DNA from: Bdellovibrionales bacterium
GTDB taxonomy: Bacteria > Bdellovibrionota > Bdellovibrionia > Bdellovibrionales > UBA1609
Direction of reading: 5' to 3'
NCBI GenBank assembly: GCA_019637855.1
Contig: JAHBUX010000017.1
Location: forward strand, 1-64,000
Length of the DNA stretch: 64,000 nt
Shown here: piece by piece, positions 35,388 to 45,057 of the stretch
How the letters are laid out: every line of letters begins with the position of its first letter
Position numbering within the stretch: the stretch's first letter is position 1
The notes under the pieces: model-generated
The model's input: the letters and a program-made list of their open reading frames with translations, nothing else
The model's database searches: none
Told to the model about the DNA's origin: nothing
Made by a program: the position numbers and the translations under genes

Positions 35388-36092
35388 TCAGCGTTGGCCG
35401 CGCATACGTTCGATCACTTGCCAAGTGTGACCGATGGTGCGGTTCGTGCCATTGGGATCGACCGTGTAGCCTTTAAGATCCGTGCGGTCCTTGTCGCGAT
35501 CGTCGAGGGCAAAGCGGTCAGTGACATAGGTCTCAGCGCGATTTTTTAGGAAGCTCTCCCATTCTTCGCGTTTCACCGGCCGGCTGAAGGTAAAAGGATC
35601 GATCACCCATTGCTCGATTTTGCCCTCGCGTTCAACGGCGACAAAGGGCGCCACATGGTATTTGAGTAGGTAGTTGCGGCCGTCTGGATACTGCACATTG
35701 AGTTGGCCGTGGCTCAACATTCCGCTTTTAGGTGTGGCAATGAGTTTGCCCGCCAGAATGTTCTTTTGATCTTTAAGCTCATAGGCCACCACGTGCGCGC
35801 GTTGTGAGCAGAGATGCCGATTTTTCAAAGGCAAGCCAAAGGTGGTGGAAAAATAAAAGAGCTTTTGCAGATCCTGTTCGGGCACCACGCTGATCTGCGT
35901 TTTCTGACCGTTAGAGGTCTCGACTTCGGTAGTCGGATAACCCCCGTTTTGTTCTTTGTGGCAAGTCTGTCCTTTTCCGGTACTGTTCAAGCGGGCTAGG
36001 GCCGTCTGGCAATCCTGAGCCATTTGGGCCGCGGCCATTGTGGTGTCGTCGGCCAGAGCGGTGGAGAGGGTAAGTACAAAAGCTAGAAGCAT
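35388..36092 (-). CDS. secreted protein-glutaminase-like enzyme
   Basis: 234 residues with a signal peptide (LTLSTALA-D). A Cys-His-Asp triad fits the bacterial protein-glutaminase fold: Cys95 in HLCSQRAHVVAYEL, His146 in YLLKYHVAPFVAV and Asp165 in VIDPFTF, followed by RPVKREEW. Such enzymes convert Gln side chains of proteins to Glu. The motif order and spacing match; the overall family call is from memory. Start supported by CAGGGA eight bases upstream. Confidence 0.72.
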   Translation of the reverse strand: MLLAFVLTLSTALADDTTMAAAQMAQDCQTALARLNSTGKGQTCHKEQNGGYPTTEVETSNGQKTQISVVPEQDLQKLFYFSTTFGLPLKNRHLCSQRAHVVAYELKDQKNILAGKLIATPKSGMLSHGQLNVQYPDGRNYLLKYHVAPFVAVEREGKIEQWVIDPFTFSRPVKREEWESFLKNRAETYVTDRFALDDRDKDRTDLKGYTVDPNGTNRTIGHTWQVIERMRGQR

Positions 36093-36111
36093 CGTTGCGG
36101 TCCCTGTCAGC

Positions 36112-37281
36112 TTACGTTTCAGTCTTCAAACGGCCTTCGGCGATCTTCTCTAGCTCCACACCCAACGTGAAATTTGCCGCTAGCAGTTCGAAAAATTCCC
36201 GGTCACTCATTTCCAAAACCATCACCTCCGACGTGGTGGTGATAGTTTCCGTGCACTTGCCGCCATTGATCAGCAAGCCCGTCTCTCCAATAATCTCACC
36301 GGGTAAAAGCTCGGTCAGTTTTTTTCCCTCGCGACTGACCTCAACGGTTCCTTTGACCAGGATGTAGCAGGTCGCACCTTTGTCACTCTCCCTATAAAGA
36401 GTTTGGCCGGCCGGATATTTTTTAATCTGGCCGCTCACCACGACCTCATGAAAATTATCTGACGGAATGCTGCGGAAGAACTGTGATTGCAGCATGGCCT
36501 GCACCAGCCATAGGCGGTTGGAGATTTCGCGGGACTGCGCCTCTTGAAAGATGGGATCAAAGGCTTCGGGATTGTACTTCACCTGCATCAAGACGCTGTC
36601 TTCATCGGTGATCACATCTTCGCCGCGCGCTTCACCCAGAAAAAAACCAGTCTCACCGAAAATGGCGCCGGGATAAAAAGAAGCGGTCTTGCGTTTTTTG
36701 CCGGTAGCGGTTTTTTTATAGGCGGTGGCTGAACCGCTCAACATCACGTAAAGTGTGCGATGCGATTGACCTGCTGTACAGACGGCGACCTTGGCATCTG
36801 CCCGCGCAATTTTGGAGTTGGCGAAGAACAGATCCAGAATATCGAAGTTCAGAGAGCGAAAAAAAGGCAGTTCGGACACCTGGCGATGAGCATCGGCCAT
36901 ATCGATGCCCAACTCTTGACCTGAGACTTTAACCTTGATGTTCTCCACCACGTTCTGCACGTCGATGGACTCCCGCGCGATGGTGAACTGCTCTTGGAAA
37001 GCCTTGTCTTCGATATGATTTTCTTCGACCAAAAACACCAATAGCTGCTTCAAACCGCTGAACGACATGCGGATATTCTTGTCGAAGTGGTACATCACCA
37101 CATCAAACAACGATTTGTTCTCGTGCATAAGTTCAAGAAAACGAGAGAGCTGCGAAGTGAGTGTGATGCCTTGCGCGTTGATCCGCCCCAGCAGAGCCCC
37201 TTCAGCGCGGGCCGCCTTGAGGTCGATACTCGACATTTGGATTGGTCGGTATTCGAGCTTGGTCTGACGTTCCAGTATCAT
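36112..37281 (-). CDS. protein with two cyclic-nucleotide-binding domains
   Basis: 389 residues. An N-terminal helical domain (about 30-130) precedes two cNMP folds, about 140-255 (SELPFFRSLNFDILDLFF ... GAIFGETGFFLGEARGED) and 270-385 (FFRSIPSDNFHEVVVSGQIKKYPAGQTLYRESD ... GEIIGETGLLINGGKCTETI). The second phosphate cassette lacks the usual Arg, so ligand binding may be altered. There is no HTH, so it is not a Crp-type regulator. It is divergent from a pseudokinase gene, 155 bp away. Confidence 0.83.
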   Translation of the reverse strand: MILERQTKLEYRPIQMSSIDLKAARAEGALLGRINAQGITLTSQLSRFLELMHENKSLFDVVMYHFDKNIRMSFSGLKQLLVFLVEENHIEDKAFQEQFTIARESIDVQNVVENIKVKVSGQELGIDMADAHRQVSELPFFRSLNFDILDLFFANSKIARADAKVAVCTAGQSHRTLYVMLSGSATAYKKTATGKKRKTASFYPGAIFGETGFFLGEARGEDVITDEDSVLMQVKYNPEAFDPIFQEAQSREISNRLWLVQAMLQSQFFRSIPSDNFHEVVVSGQIKKYPAGQTLYRESDKGATCYILVKGTVEVSREGKKLTELLPGEIIGETGLLINGGKCTETITTTSEVMVLEMSDREFFELLAANFTLGVELEKIAEGRLKTET

Positions 37282-37436
37282 TGCCCTTATAGAGTAGCAG
37301 GTCTCTATTGAGAGTCACGGCTCATTAGAAACTCCGTGCCGGACAATTGTCTGAGAATTGATCGCTAAGCAAGCCTTAAGCCGAACTGCTGACCACAGAG
37401 TCTTAATTTAATCCGTTTTACAGCCGAAATAACAAT

Positions 37437-38939
37437 ATGGGACTGACGCCAGCCAAACCATTTCAGGAGATTCTTGAAAAGTGCGTTTTGAGCGCTGAGG
37501 AAGCGATTCCGTTGATGCTTCAATTGCTTGAGCAAATCAAAGCAATTCATGCCCGGAATCAGGCGCACGGCGAGCTGAGCTCACGTACGGTCACTCTAAA
37601 CTCCGCAGGCCGCATAGAGATTCTCCCTCCCACGGCGGTCAGTGCCGATCGCGCCGCCGATCTGTGGGCTGCGGGGTCGTTGTTTTATGAGATGATGACC
37701 GGTCAAAAAGTGCACCCTCAGAAGCCGATTCAGTATCCCATCGAAGCTCTGCATTGGGTTCCACCGGCTTTGCGCGATCTGATCGCCGAATTGTGTGCCG
37801 CCGATCCCAGTCATCGCCTAGATGCAGGAGAGGCCTACACGGACTTGATAGGCGTGGAGCGTAAAGAGGTCGCACTTGAAGATCTCGGTGGCTTGGCGCG
37901 AGTTTGCACCAACTACCCGGAAGTGCATTTTGTGCTCTCACGTGACGCCAACAAACTGATTGTGAAGCGCGTGTTTGCATTGGCGTTGATGAAGCAGGCC
38001 AAATTGGTTGTCGCCCCAGCTGAAGTCACAATTCCAGTGGATGGTATTCGTGCCGTGCTCTTGCAAGTGCGCGGCGAACCGGTGACCCTGGTAAAGCCCG
38101 AGCCGATCACACAAAGAACCGCAGTTCGAATGGCGCCCGTGACGCCTGCGAAGCGTGGTCTGCCGTTGATGGAAGTGGCGTTTGTGGCGCTGCTCTTGGT
38201 CGGCGCATGGTTTATTTTGGGCGGCAAATATAAAATTCCGTTTCTCTCTTCCAAAGCGGCGGCGCCGGTGGCGGTCGCTAAACCGCAACCGAAGCCGATG
38301 CCTGACAACACGTCGACCAGTGCGACATCATTTTGGTTGCCGCGTGGGACCGGTCCACTCATCACCTGGACCAACAGTGTGGATGGCTTCGATGCGTTTT
38401 TGCATGTGTCGCGTTCCGCGAACTTTTCCATGTTGGCGGTCGAGAGTACAGTGCGCGGAACTGAACATCGCGTGAACCGGGAGATTGAGGAGGGCCACTA
38501 CTTTTGGCGTCTTTATGATCGCGCCACTGGCAAGAGTGTCGGCCCATTTGAATTCACGCTTTCGTACCTGCAGCCGCCAAAGATTCTGACTCCGGCAGAT
38601 CAGCAGACGTACTCGATCTCGGCCACCTACACGGCGGTGGAAATGGACGCTTCGTGGGAATGTAAGCCTGGCGTGAAGGCCTACGAAGTGACGATTTCGG
38701 ATTCCAACGGTGCAGTTGTGGGCAGCACCAAAACCGCGGACTGCATGTGGCACAGCGTGCAACTGCGCTCGGGTCAGTACGCTTTGCGACTGCGTGTAGC
38801 CGACCCGGTGGGCGAAATGAACATCTGGAGTGATCCTGTGATTTTCTGGGTCCGTGGCGGTCGCGCCGATTCGCTTTCGAAATTCCGCTCGCAGCAACAG
38901 TCGCAGCCTGTGCGCCGCTTGCCGGCCCGTCAAAAATAG
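37437..38939 (+). CDS. membrane pseudokinase (kinase C-lobe only) with extracytoplasmic beta domains
   Basis: 500 residues. Residues 10-135 match only the C-lobe of Ser/Thr kinases: QLLEQIKAIHARNQAHGELSS (HGE44-46 where HRD is expected), DRAADLWAAGSLFYEMMTGQK and LRDLIAELCAADPSHR. There is no glycine loop, no VAIK Lys and no DFG. A membrane helix lies near 244-262, then a Pro-rich hinge and two beta-sandwich-like domains (FWRLYDRATGKSVGPFEFTLS, YALRLRVADPVGEMNIWSDPVIFWV). It is probably a signalling scaffold. Confidence 0.72.
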   Translation: MGLTPAKPFQEILEKCVLSAEEAIPLMLQLLEQIKAIHARNQAHGELSSRTVTLNSAGRIEILPPTAVSADRAADLWAAGSLFYEMMTGQKVHPQKPIQYPIEALHWVPPALRDLIAELCAADPSHRLDAGEAYTDLIGVERKEVALEDLGGLARVCTNYPEVHFVLSRDANKLIVKRVFALALMKQAKLVVAPAEVTIPVDGIRAVLLQVRGEPVTLVKPEPITQRTAVRMAPVTPAKRGLPLMEVAFVALLLVGAWFILGGKYKIPFLSSKAAAPVAVAKPQPKPMPDNTSTSATSFWLPRGTGPLITWTNSVDGFDAFLHVSRSANFSMLAVESTVRGTEHRVNREIEEGHYFWRLYDRATGKSVGPFEFTLSYLQPPKILTPADQQTYSISATYTAVEMDASWECKPGVKAYEVTISDSNGAVVGSTKTADCMWHSVQLRSGQYALRLRVADPVGEMNIWSDPVIFWVRGGRADSLSKFRSQQQSQPVRRLPARQK

Positions 38940-38945
38940 ACATTT

Positions 38946-41252
38946 TTAGTTTATTATTGTTCCTGCTTTGATGGGTCGATACTCCAAACTCAGTTCTCGT
39001 CCAGGCAATTCTTTCTTTTGAGCTACTCCCGATGTCATCGTAGAGCCTTTGTAGCCGGCGGCAATGCGCGCTGGCCGCCCAGGGCACGGGTCTACGATGT
39101 GAACCACCGCGGGTGCTAGGAAATAGGCATCTGGTGAACGTCGATCGGTGACGTCTTTGTTCACCCCCATCTCATTGAAAAGTGGGAACACGCGATCACG
39201 TTTCTCGCCTGCGCATTGTACGCGCACGTAGAGATCTTGCACCGTCTGCGCCCATGTTGGGACAACCCACGGCGTGGTTTGCGACAGCACGTCGCCGGTG
39301 ATTTCGATTTCGATGCGACGTTCATTGGGTTCTCGCAAGACATCAAAGTGGAAAGAGCAGAAACGGTCGAGCGCGGGGCAGTCGTTGAAAGAGAACCGAG
39401 CTTTGTCCACAGCGGTGAAGCGCGCCTCTTCCGCGGCGCTTTCGGGGAGGTCGCGATGAATCAGATTGGCCACGGCATAGTTATCGCCGATGTTTTGAAA
39501 ACGCGGTGGATGCTTGATGCGATCATGCACGGTGTAGGGAAACAATGTGCCGTCGGTGATGAAGATGGGCTCGCCGAGTTCGATCTCGCCGTGGGCAATG
39601 TCCTCGCGCAAAGAGGCGGGCAGACGATTGTTCATCCAGATTTGCGTGCGTTTGAAATCCACGCGACCATCGAGTGCGAGAAAAAAGCCATCCGGTAGGC
39701 GACCGCCTTGCGTTCTTTTAAAGCGTGAATGGATGTCGCGATAGACGCTGGCCATTGAGCGTTGATACTGAAAACCGACGGTGAAGAGGCGCAGCCGTGC
39801 CTCTTCCCATGACCAGCCGGTGCGTTGAACAATCGCCTTGGCTGCCGTTTCAAGGGTGGCCACGCGCGGAGGCATATCGATACCGTAAGTGCCGCGGTAG
39901 CGAATCTCTTGTGAGAAACCACTGAGAAAAAACAAGCTCAGCAAAAGTGTGGGACGCATCCAGTGGCGTTTGTCGAAAAACAAAGCGATGGCTCCAACGC
40001 CTACGGCGGCTGCCAACCAATCCCACGGAACCTCATGAATGCGCAACAGTTCCACGTCCTTTCCACTGCGAACGAAGGCCATGGCCATCATCGAAGCGAA
40101 TGAAAGCAGAAGGTAAGGCCTTAGTTGAGTGCGCTGGCGACGGCGCATGCGTGAGTCCAGCCAAGCGGCAAAGGCGAAGGTTCCCGTCATCAGAAGGCAT
40201 GTGAGATAGCGCGAGCGGTGAGGCGTGGCGATCAAAGAGAACGCGGGTAGCAACGTGAACAACGAGCACACCAGCCATACGCGCAAATAGGCGGCGGCAG
40301 GTGTGTCTTGGTTTTCTAGCGGCTGAACATCTTTTTCTAAGCCGAGCCAGATGGCGACAGCGATAGCCGGTGGTGAGAGCAGAAGAGCAAACTCATCCAT
40401 CCACAGCCACAGTTGCAGAAATTGCTCCCACAACATGCCGAGGGTTTCGCGGTTGGCAAATACCGTGGTCTCCGCCCAATCGCTAAAGCCTCCGCCTATC
40501 ACCGATTTTGGTGGCAAGCTGCCTAGATCATAGCCGGTGGAAAAGGCTACGCGCCAAATCACGTAGGGCGCAAGCGTCAGCAGGAACAGTCCGACACCGC
40601 TGAGGAAGGTCTTCCACTCCAGCCGCTTTAAATGCAGACGTTCGGCAAAGAGTTGAAGCGCCGGTGCGGCCGCCAAGAGGAAGAGCACCGACAAATGTAG
40701 CTGCAGTGCGAGGCCTCCACTGACGCAAGCCATCCACCAAGCGTGGCGTGCCGACGGTGCGGGGGTAGATGGAGTGAAGCTCATAGCCAAGCCGATCAAG
40801 ATCAGAGCTAAAAACAGTGGCAGCACACTGAAGTTTTGAAAGTAGCAGAAGGTTTTTAAAAACTGTGGCGTGCACAGCAGTGACAGTCCGCCGACAAAAG
40901 CCGCCGCCGGACTCAAGTGCTTGCGAAAAAAGGTCCACGTGAGCGTAAAGGTAAGTGCACCGATTATGGCCACCAGGGCCCAGCAGCCGTTCCATCCCAG
41001 GCCTAGGCGTAGAGGTAGCGCCATCAGAAAATAGTAGAACGGTCCAGGTAGATGACCGCCGCCCACCATCTCGGGTCCGTAAAAAAGCCAATGGCCTTCG
41101 GCGATCAGTCGTGCGCGTTCGAGATCACGCTCTTGAAAGATGGTGAAGTAAACTAAATCACGCGCCATAAAGAAGCCGACGGCGGTGAAAATAAAAACGG
41201 CGATGGGTTCAAGTTTGATCTTAGAAGTGAGACGCGCCGGCAGCAAGACCAT
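38946..41252 (-). CDS. glycosyltransferase family 39-type membrane protein
   Basis: 768 residues. About twelve membrane helices fill the first 460 residues, with the GT-C acidic site in TIFQERDLERARLIAEGHW and PGPFYYFLMALPLRLG. A periplasmic domain of about 300 residues follows. Such enzymes move sugars from polyprenyl phosphate to lipid A, proteins or polymers. The donor and acceptor are unknown. It converges on the pseudokinase gene with six bases between the stops. Confidence 0.8.
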   Translation of the reverse strand: MVLLPARLTSKIKLEPIAVFIFTAVGFFMARDLVYFTIFQERDLERARLIAEGHWLFYGPEMVGGGHLPGPFYYFLMALPLRLGLGWNGCWALVAIIGALTFTLTWTFFRKHLSPAAAFVGGLSLLCTPQFLKTFCYFQNFSVLPLFLALILIGLAMSFTPSTPAPSARHAWWMACVSGGLALQLHLSVLFLLAAAPALQLFAERLHLKRLEWKTFLSGVGLFLLTLAPYVIWRVAFSTGYDLGSLPPKSVIGGGFSDWAETTVFANRETLGMLWEQFLQLWLWMDEFALLLSPPAIAVAIWLGLEKDVQPLENQDTPAAAYLRVWLVCSLFTLLPAFSLIATPHRSRYLTCLLMTGTFAFAAWLDSRMRRRQRTQLRPYLLLSFASMMAMAFVRSGKDVELLRIHEVPWDWLAAAVGVGAIALFFDKRHWMRPTLLLSLFFLSGFSQEIRYRGTYGIDMPPRVATLETAAKAIVQRTGWSWEEARLRLFTVGFQYQRSMASVYRDIHSRFKRTQGGRLPDGFFLALDGRVDFKRTQIWMNNRLPASLREDIAHGEIELGEPIFITDGTLFPYTVHDRIKHPPRFQNIGDNYAVANLIHRDLPESAAEEARFTAVDKARFSFNDCPALDRFCSFHFDVLREPNERRIEIEITGDVLSQTTPWVVPTWAQTVQDLYVRVQCAGEKRDRVFPLFNEMGVNKDVTDRRSPDAYFLAPAVVHIVDPCPGRPARIAAGYKGSTMTSGVAQKKELPGRELSLEYRPIKAGTIIN

Positions 41253-41294
41253 TCCGTTATTGTTCGGAGCGGCCGTGAAGCAGTCAAGTCAAAC

Positions 41295-42614
41295 TCAATC
41301 GTGTGGCGTCCAAAGTTTATGCCCCGCCGCCAACTCCAGCTTGCCGAGGGCTTCGACCGCGTCTGCCTGCGCCCTTACCAAACCGCCTCGTGCGCGAAAC
41401 AGGTCCAACTCAGCATCTAACATTTCTGTATGAGTGCGTGTGCCTGTCCGCACACCAATACCGGCCAATCGCACGCTCTCTTGAAATTGCGCGAGAGCGT
41501 GCAGACGGGCTTTGTAAAGTGCGACGCTGTATTGAAATCTACGTCTCCAGGTATCGAGTTCGCGCGGCAGACGGGCCAGGGTTTTTTGCGTCTCAGCCCG
41601 AGCCTCGGCCGCTGCTTGACTGGCCTCACGCTGGTGAGCGTAAGAGCGTCCGCCATCAAACAGATTCCATTTCAAGCGCAGGCCCACGGCCCACGCGTTT
41701 TGATAGTTGGAATTGGGCTGAACGGCCGAATCGAAGTCTCCGAATTTATAGAATTGCTCGTTGGCGAACAAAGACACGGAGGGAAACCAAAATGCTCCCG
41801 CCGCCGCTGCCTCCTTCATGGTGGCCGCATCACGTTTCATTTGTGCCCGCACGTCGTCACGGGCCTCCGGATTCAAGTCGATCTCTTTCGGAACATCGCT
41901 TTCGCTGAATACGGGCAGTTCGCCCACAAGAGGCCGATCATCCGTTTGCGTGCGACCTAAGATCTCTGTCAACGCCGCGCGCGTGATATGCACATTGTTG
42001 TCGGCGGCCTCTTGCTCCGCTCGCGCTTCCTCTAGCGTGGCTTGAATACGTAACACGTCAAAACGCACGCCGTAGCCTGCGCGTTCACTGACATGCGCAC
42101 GTGACAGGTGGTCCTCTAACGTCTTCACATTTTGCTGAGCCACCAGGAAGAGTTTTTGCGCGGCCAACGCTTGATAGTAACTTGCTCGCACGGCCTCTTC
42201 GACTTTACGGTCGGCATGCTTCATATCCAACTCGGCCGCCTCGGTGGCCAAGCGGGCTGCTTTGAATTGATCCAATCCACGAAAGCCATCAAAAACTGTG
42301 ATCTCGGCTTCCAGACCAAGGTTGTCTTGCGGATAAGCGGCGGGAAATCCAACGGTGGCACCGCCGAAAACCACATTCTCGCGCATATAGTGGGATTGAA
42401 AATAGTGTTCGTACTTGGCCGAGATATGCGGGAGGTATGTCGAGACGGCTTCAAGCTTAGCCCATGAGAGGCGTTCGGCACGCGCCTTGAGCTGTTGCAA
42501 CTCGGGATTGTTCTGTCGCGCCTCATTTGTCGCTTGCGGCAAAGTCAGCGACTGAGCGTGCGCCTGCGCAAAGGCGGTGGCGGTGAATAGCGTAAGAAAA
42601 AATATCCATTTCAT
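41295..42614 (-). CDS. TolC family outer-membrane efflux protein
   Basis: 439 residues from MKWIFFLTLFTATAFAQAHAQ, with GGAG seven bases upstream. The two TolC repeats show long helices (AERLSWAKLEAVSTYLPHISAKYEH; RDAATMKEAAAAGAFWFPSVSLFANEQFY) and WNLFDGGRSYAHQREASQAA. Trimers form the outer duct. It lies five bases behind emrB and completes a tripartite pump with emrA and emrB. Confidence 0.93.
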   Translation of the reverse strand: MKWIFFLTLFTATAFAQAHAQSLTLPQATNEARQNNPELQQLKARAERLSWAKLEAVSTYLPHISAKYEHYFQSHYMRENVVFGGATVGFPAAYPQDNLGLEAEITVFDGFRGLDQFKAARLATEAAELDMKHADRKVEEAVRASYYQALAAQKLFLVAQQNVKTLEDHLSRAHVSERAGYGVRFDVLRIQATLEEARAEQEAADNNVHITRAALTEILGRTQTDDRPLVGELPVFSESDVPKEIDLNPEARDDVRAQMKRDAATMKEAAAAGAFWFPSVSLFANEQFYKFGDFDSAVQPNSNYQNAWAVGLRLKWNLFDGGRSYAHQREASQAAAEARAETQKTLARLPRELDTWRRRFQYSVALYKARLHALAQFQESVRLAGIGVRTGTRTHTEMLDAELDLFRARGGLVRAQADAVEALGKLELAAGHKLWTPHD

Positions 42615-42618
42615 AACA

Positions 42619-44172
42619 TCACTCCAAATGAATCGGTTCGGCGCTCTTATGGGTAGGTGGGTTTTTAGGAAGATAGAAAACGCCCAGCAAAACAATTAGG
42701 GTCATTGCGGCTCCCACTAAAAACGCATCTTGAAATCCGAGAATGCTCGACGCCTTAGTGACTTCACCGCTCAAAGCGACGGCGGCGATCTTTTGGCTGG
42801 TGGCATGAGTGTAGCCGAGCTCATGCGCCCGCGCAGCCCAGCGCAGAGCGGATTCGTGATAGGCCTGAGTTTGCGTTGAAACATCGGTGCCTAGCAGGCT
42901 GAGGTGATAGACAGAGCGACGATGCAGGGTCAAACTCAAAACGGCTATGCCGATCGAGCCCCCCACCTGTTGAATGATATTGAGCATGCTGGAGGCCATA
43001 CCGGTTTTGATTCGCGGCACGGCGTTCATGGCAGTTGCGGTGAGCGGAGCGATCAGCATAGCCACGCCGACTCCGCGAATCAGCGTGGGAAAAATAATTC
43101 CCCAATTGCTGGTGTCGACATTGAGGTTTCGGTACTCAAAGAAAAACAAAGTGAGCAGAGAGAACCCGATAAAGGCCATCAGGCGTGGGCTCATCTTGTC
43201 ACCCAAGCGCCCACCAAAGGGCATCAACAGCCCCATCAGGAGCGAGCCCGGCAGAAGAATCAAACCGCTCTGCAATTCGTCATAACCTTTAAAGTTCTGC
43301 AGAAACACCGGCAATAGAAACGTACCGCCGTAGAGCGCCAGTGAGCGAACGCCTGTCATCGCGAAACAGGCGGCGAACACTTTGTCGCGCAACAAGCTCA
43401 GGTCCATAATTCCATGTTCGACCAACGACTCCACCAGTAAAAAACCAGTGAGGCCGATCATCGCCAGCACGACACAAGTGATGATGTACGCGGAGGTCCA
43501 GCCTTCGCTTTCACCTTTGGTCATGGCCAGCAAGAAGGCCACCAGAAACACCGCTAGGAAAACAAAACCGGCCGCATCGAAAGGTTTGCGGAAGTGCTCC
43601 ATGGGCTTGTCGTTGCGAAGAATACGCAGCGCGAAGAACACGCCGAGCAGCCCGATAGGCAAGTTGACCAAAAAGATCGAGGGCCATCCGAAAGCTTGGG
43701 TCAGATAACCGCCGATGGTCGGCCCAAACGCAGGTCCCATCACCGCGCCCATGGCCCAAAAGCCTAGCGCCTTACCGCGCTCGTGCGGCTCGAAAGTTTC
43801 TGTGATCATGGCCATACCTGTGGGAGTGATCGCGCCGCCGCCGATCGCCTGAATCACTCGCGCCACAATCATGCTGGGTAAATTCCAGGCCAAACCGCAA
43901 AACAGTGAACCTACGGTAAAGACCACCAAGCTCCATATATAAAGAGATTTGTGTCCCATGCGATCCCGCAACCAAGCGGTGAGGGGCATCAACGCCGCGA
44001 AGGCCAACATGTAAGAGGTGATAACCCATTCGATATCATCGAGGCTCGAGCCGAAGTCGGCCATAATGGCGGGGATGGAGACATTGACGATGCTGGCGTC
44101 CAGCGCCGACATCAGCGTGCCGATCATCACGATCGCAAGCACCAACCATTTGTACTGGTCATCGCGCTTCAT
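42619..44172 (-). CDS. emrB: DHA2 family MFS drug exporter (EmrB/QacA type)
   Basis: 517 residues and 14 predicted helices, with MSALDASIVNVSIPAIMADF (motif D1), WLRDRMGHKSLYI (motif A), RVIQAIGGGAITPTGMAMI (motif B) and GPAFGPTIGGYLTQAFGWPSIFLVNLPIG (motif C), all standard for EmrB/QacA. It exports hydrophobic compounds with proton import. It stands between the EmrA adaptor and TolC in the operon. Confidence 0.94.
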   Translation of the reverse strand: MKRDDQYKWLVLAIVMIGTLMSALDASIVNVSIPAIMADFGSSLDDIEWVITSYMLAFAALMPLTAWLRDRMGHKSLYIWSLVVFTVGSLFCGLAWNLPSMIVARVIQAIGGGAITPTGMAMITETFEPHERGKALGFWAMGAVMGPAFGPTIGGYLTQAFGWPSIFLVNLPIGLLGVFFALRILRNDKPMEHFRKPFDAAGFVFLAVFLVAFLLAMTKGESEGWTSAYIITCVVLAMIGLTGFLLVESLVEHGIMDLSLLRDKVFAACFAMTGVRSLALYGGTFLLPVFLQNFKGYDELQSGLILLPGSLLMGLLMPFGGRLGDKMSPRLMAFIGFSLLTLFFFEYRNLNVDTSNWGIIFPTLIRGVGVAMLIAPLTATAMNAVPRIKTGMASSMLNIIQQVGGSIGIAVLSLTLHRRSVYHLSLLGTDVSTQTQAYHESALRWAARAHELGYTHATSQKIAAVALSGEVTKASSILGFQDAFLVGAAMTLIVLLGVFYLPKNPPTHKSAEPIHLE

Positions 44173-44183
44173 ACATCCCGTCT

Positions 44184-45056
44184 CTAGTGCACCCGAATTT
44201 TGATCTCGACCGATTGGCCGGCTCGCAGAGCGCGCCCATCGTGCGCATCCAATTCGACTTTGATCGGCACGCGTTGCACGACTTTGGTGAAATTTCCAGC
44301 GCCGTTGTCACTAGGGATCAAAGCAAACTGCGATGCCACAGAGGCACGAACTTCACTCACTTTGCCGGTCAACTGACCACCTTCATCCACTTGGATGTGC
44401 ACGGGCTGCCCAACGCGCACATCGCCGACGGCGGTCTCTTCGATATTGGCTGCAACCCAAGCGTGGTCGATGTCGACAAGAGTGAAGAGGGTTTGACCGC
44501 GCTCCGCAATGTTTCCTTCTTCGGTGGATTTCTGCACCACGATCCCGTCGACCGGGCTGCGGATGGTGGTGTCCTCCAGCGCGACTTCTGCCAACGCCAG
44601 TTCGGCATCCGCCGACTCAGCACTGGCTTTAGCCAGGTCAAGATCCTTTGCTGCGAGACCTCTTTGTGAAACCAACTCACCGATGCGTTTGTAGTCACGA
44701 GCGGCAAGCTCGGCCTTGGCCTGCGCGCGTTTTAACTGAGCGGCGGTGGTGCGATGATCGAGTTCGGCCAGCACCTGTCCCTTTTTCACCTGATCACCCT
44801 CTTTGACATTGATTTGGATCACGCGTCCACCAACGACCTCGGGGGCCACGCGCACTAGGGTAGCGGCAACTCGCGCGTCGTCCGTGCTCACGTAAGGGCG
44901 AAAGGCGAACCACCAGGTCACGAGCCCGACAGCTAAGACGGCAGTCGTCGTTAGGCCCGTCATGTGGGCGCGGCGGGTTTGCCACCAGGGGCGTTCACGT
45001 TTGGCCGCGGCATTTAGTTTTTCACTTCCATTGCTGATAGGGCCAAGGCTGGACAT
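44184..45056 (-). CDS. emrA: HlyD/EmrA membrane fusion protein
   Basis: 290 residues: a cytoplasmic N-terminus, one membrane helix (about 32-52), the lipoyl half-motifs YVSTDDARVAATLVRVAPEVVGGRVIQINVKEGDQVKKGQVLAELD and IRSPVDGIVVQKSTEEGNIAERGQ, a helical hairpin between, and a beta-barrel end. It bridges EmrB to TolC across the periplasm. It starts one base after the MarR stop. Confidence 0.93.
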   Translation of the reverse strand: MSSLGPISNGSEKLNAAAKRERPWWQTRRAHMTGLTTTAVLAVGLVTWWFAFRPYVSTDDARVAATLVRVAPEVVGGRVIQINVKEGDQVKKGQVLAELDHRTTAAQLKRAQAKAELAARDYKRIGELVSQRGLAAKDLDLAKASAESADAELALAEVALEDTTIRSPVDGIVVQKSTEEGNIAERGQTLFTLVDIDHAWVAANIEETAVGDVRVGQPVHIQVDEGGQLTGKVSEVRASVASQFALIPSDNGAGNFTKVVQRVPIKVELDAHDGRALRAGQSVEIKIRVH

Positions 45057-45057
45057 A

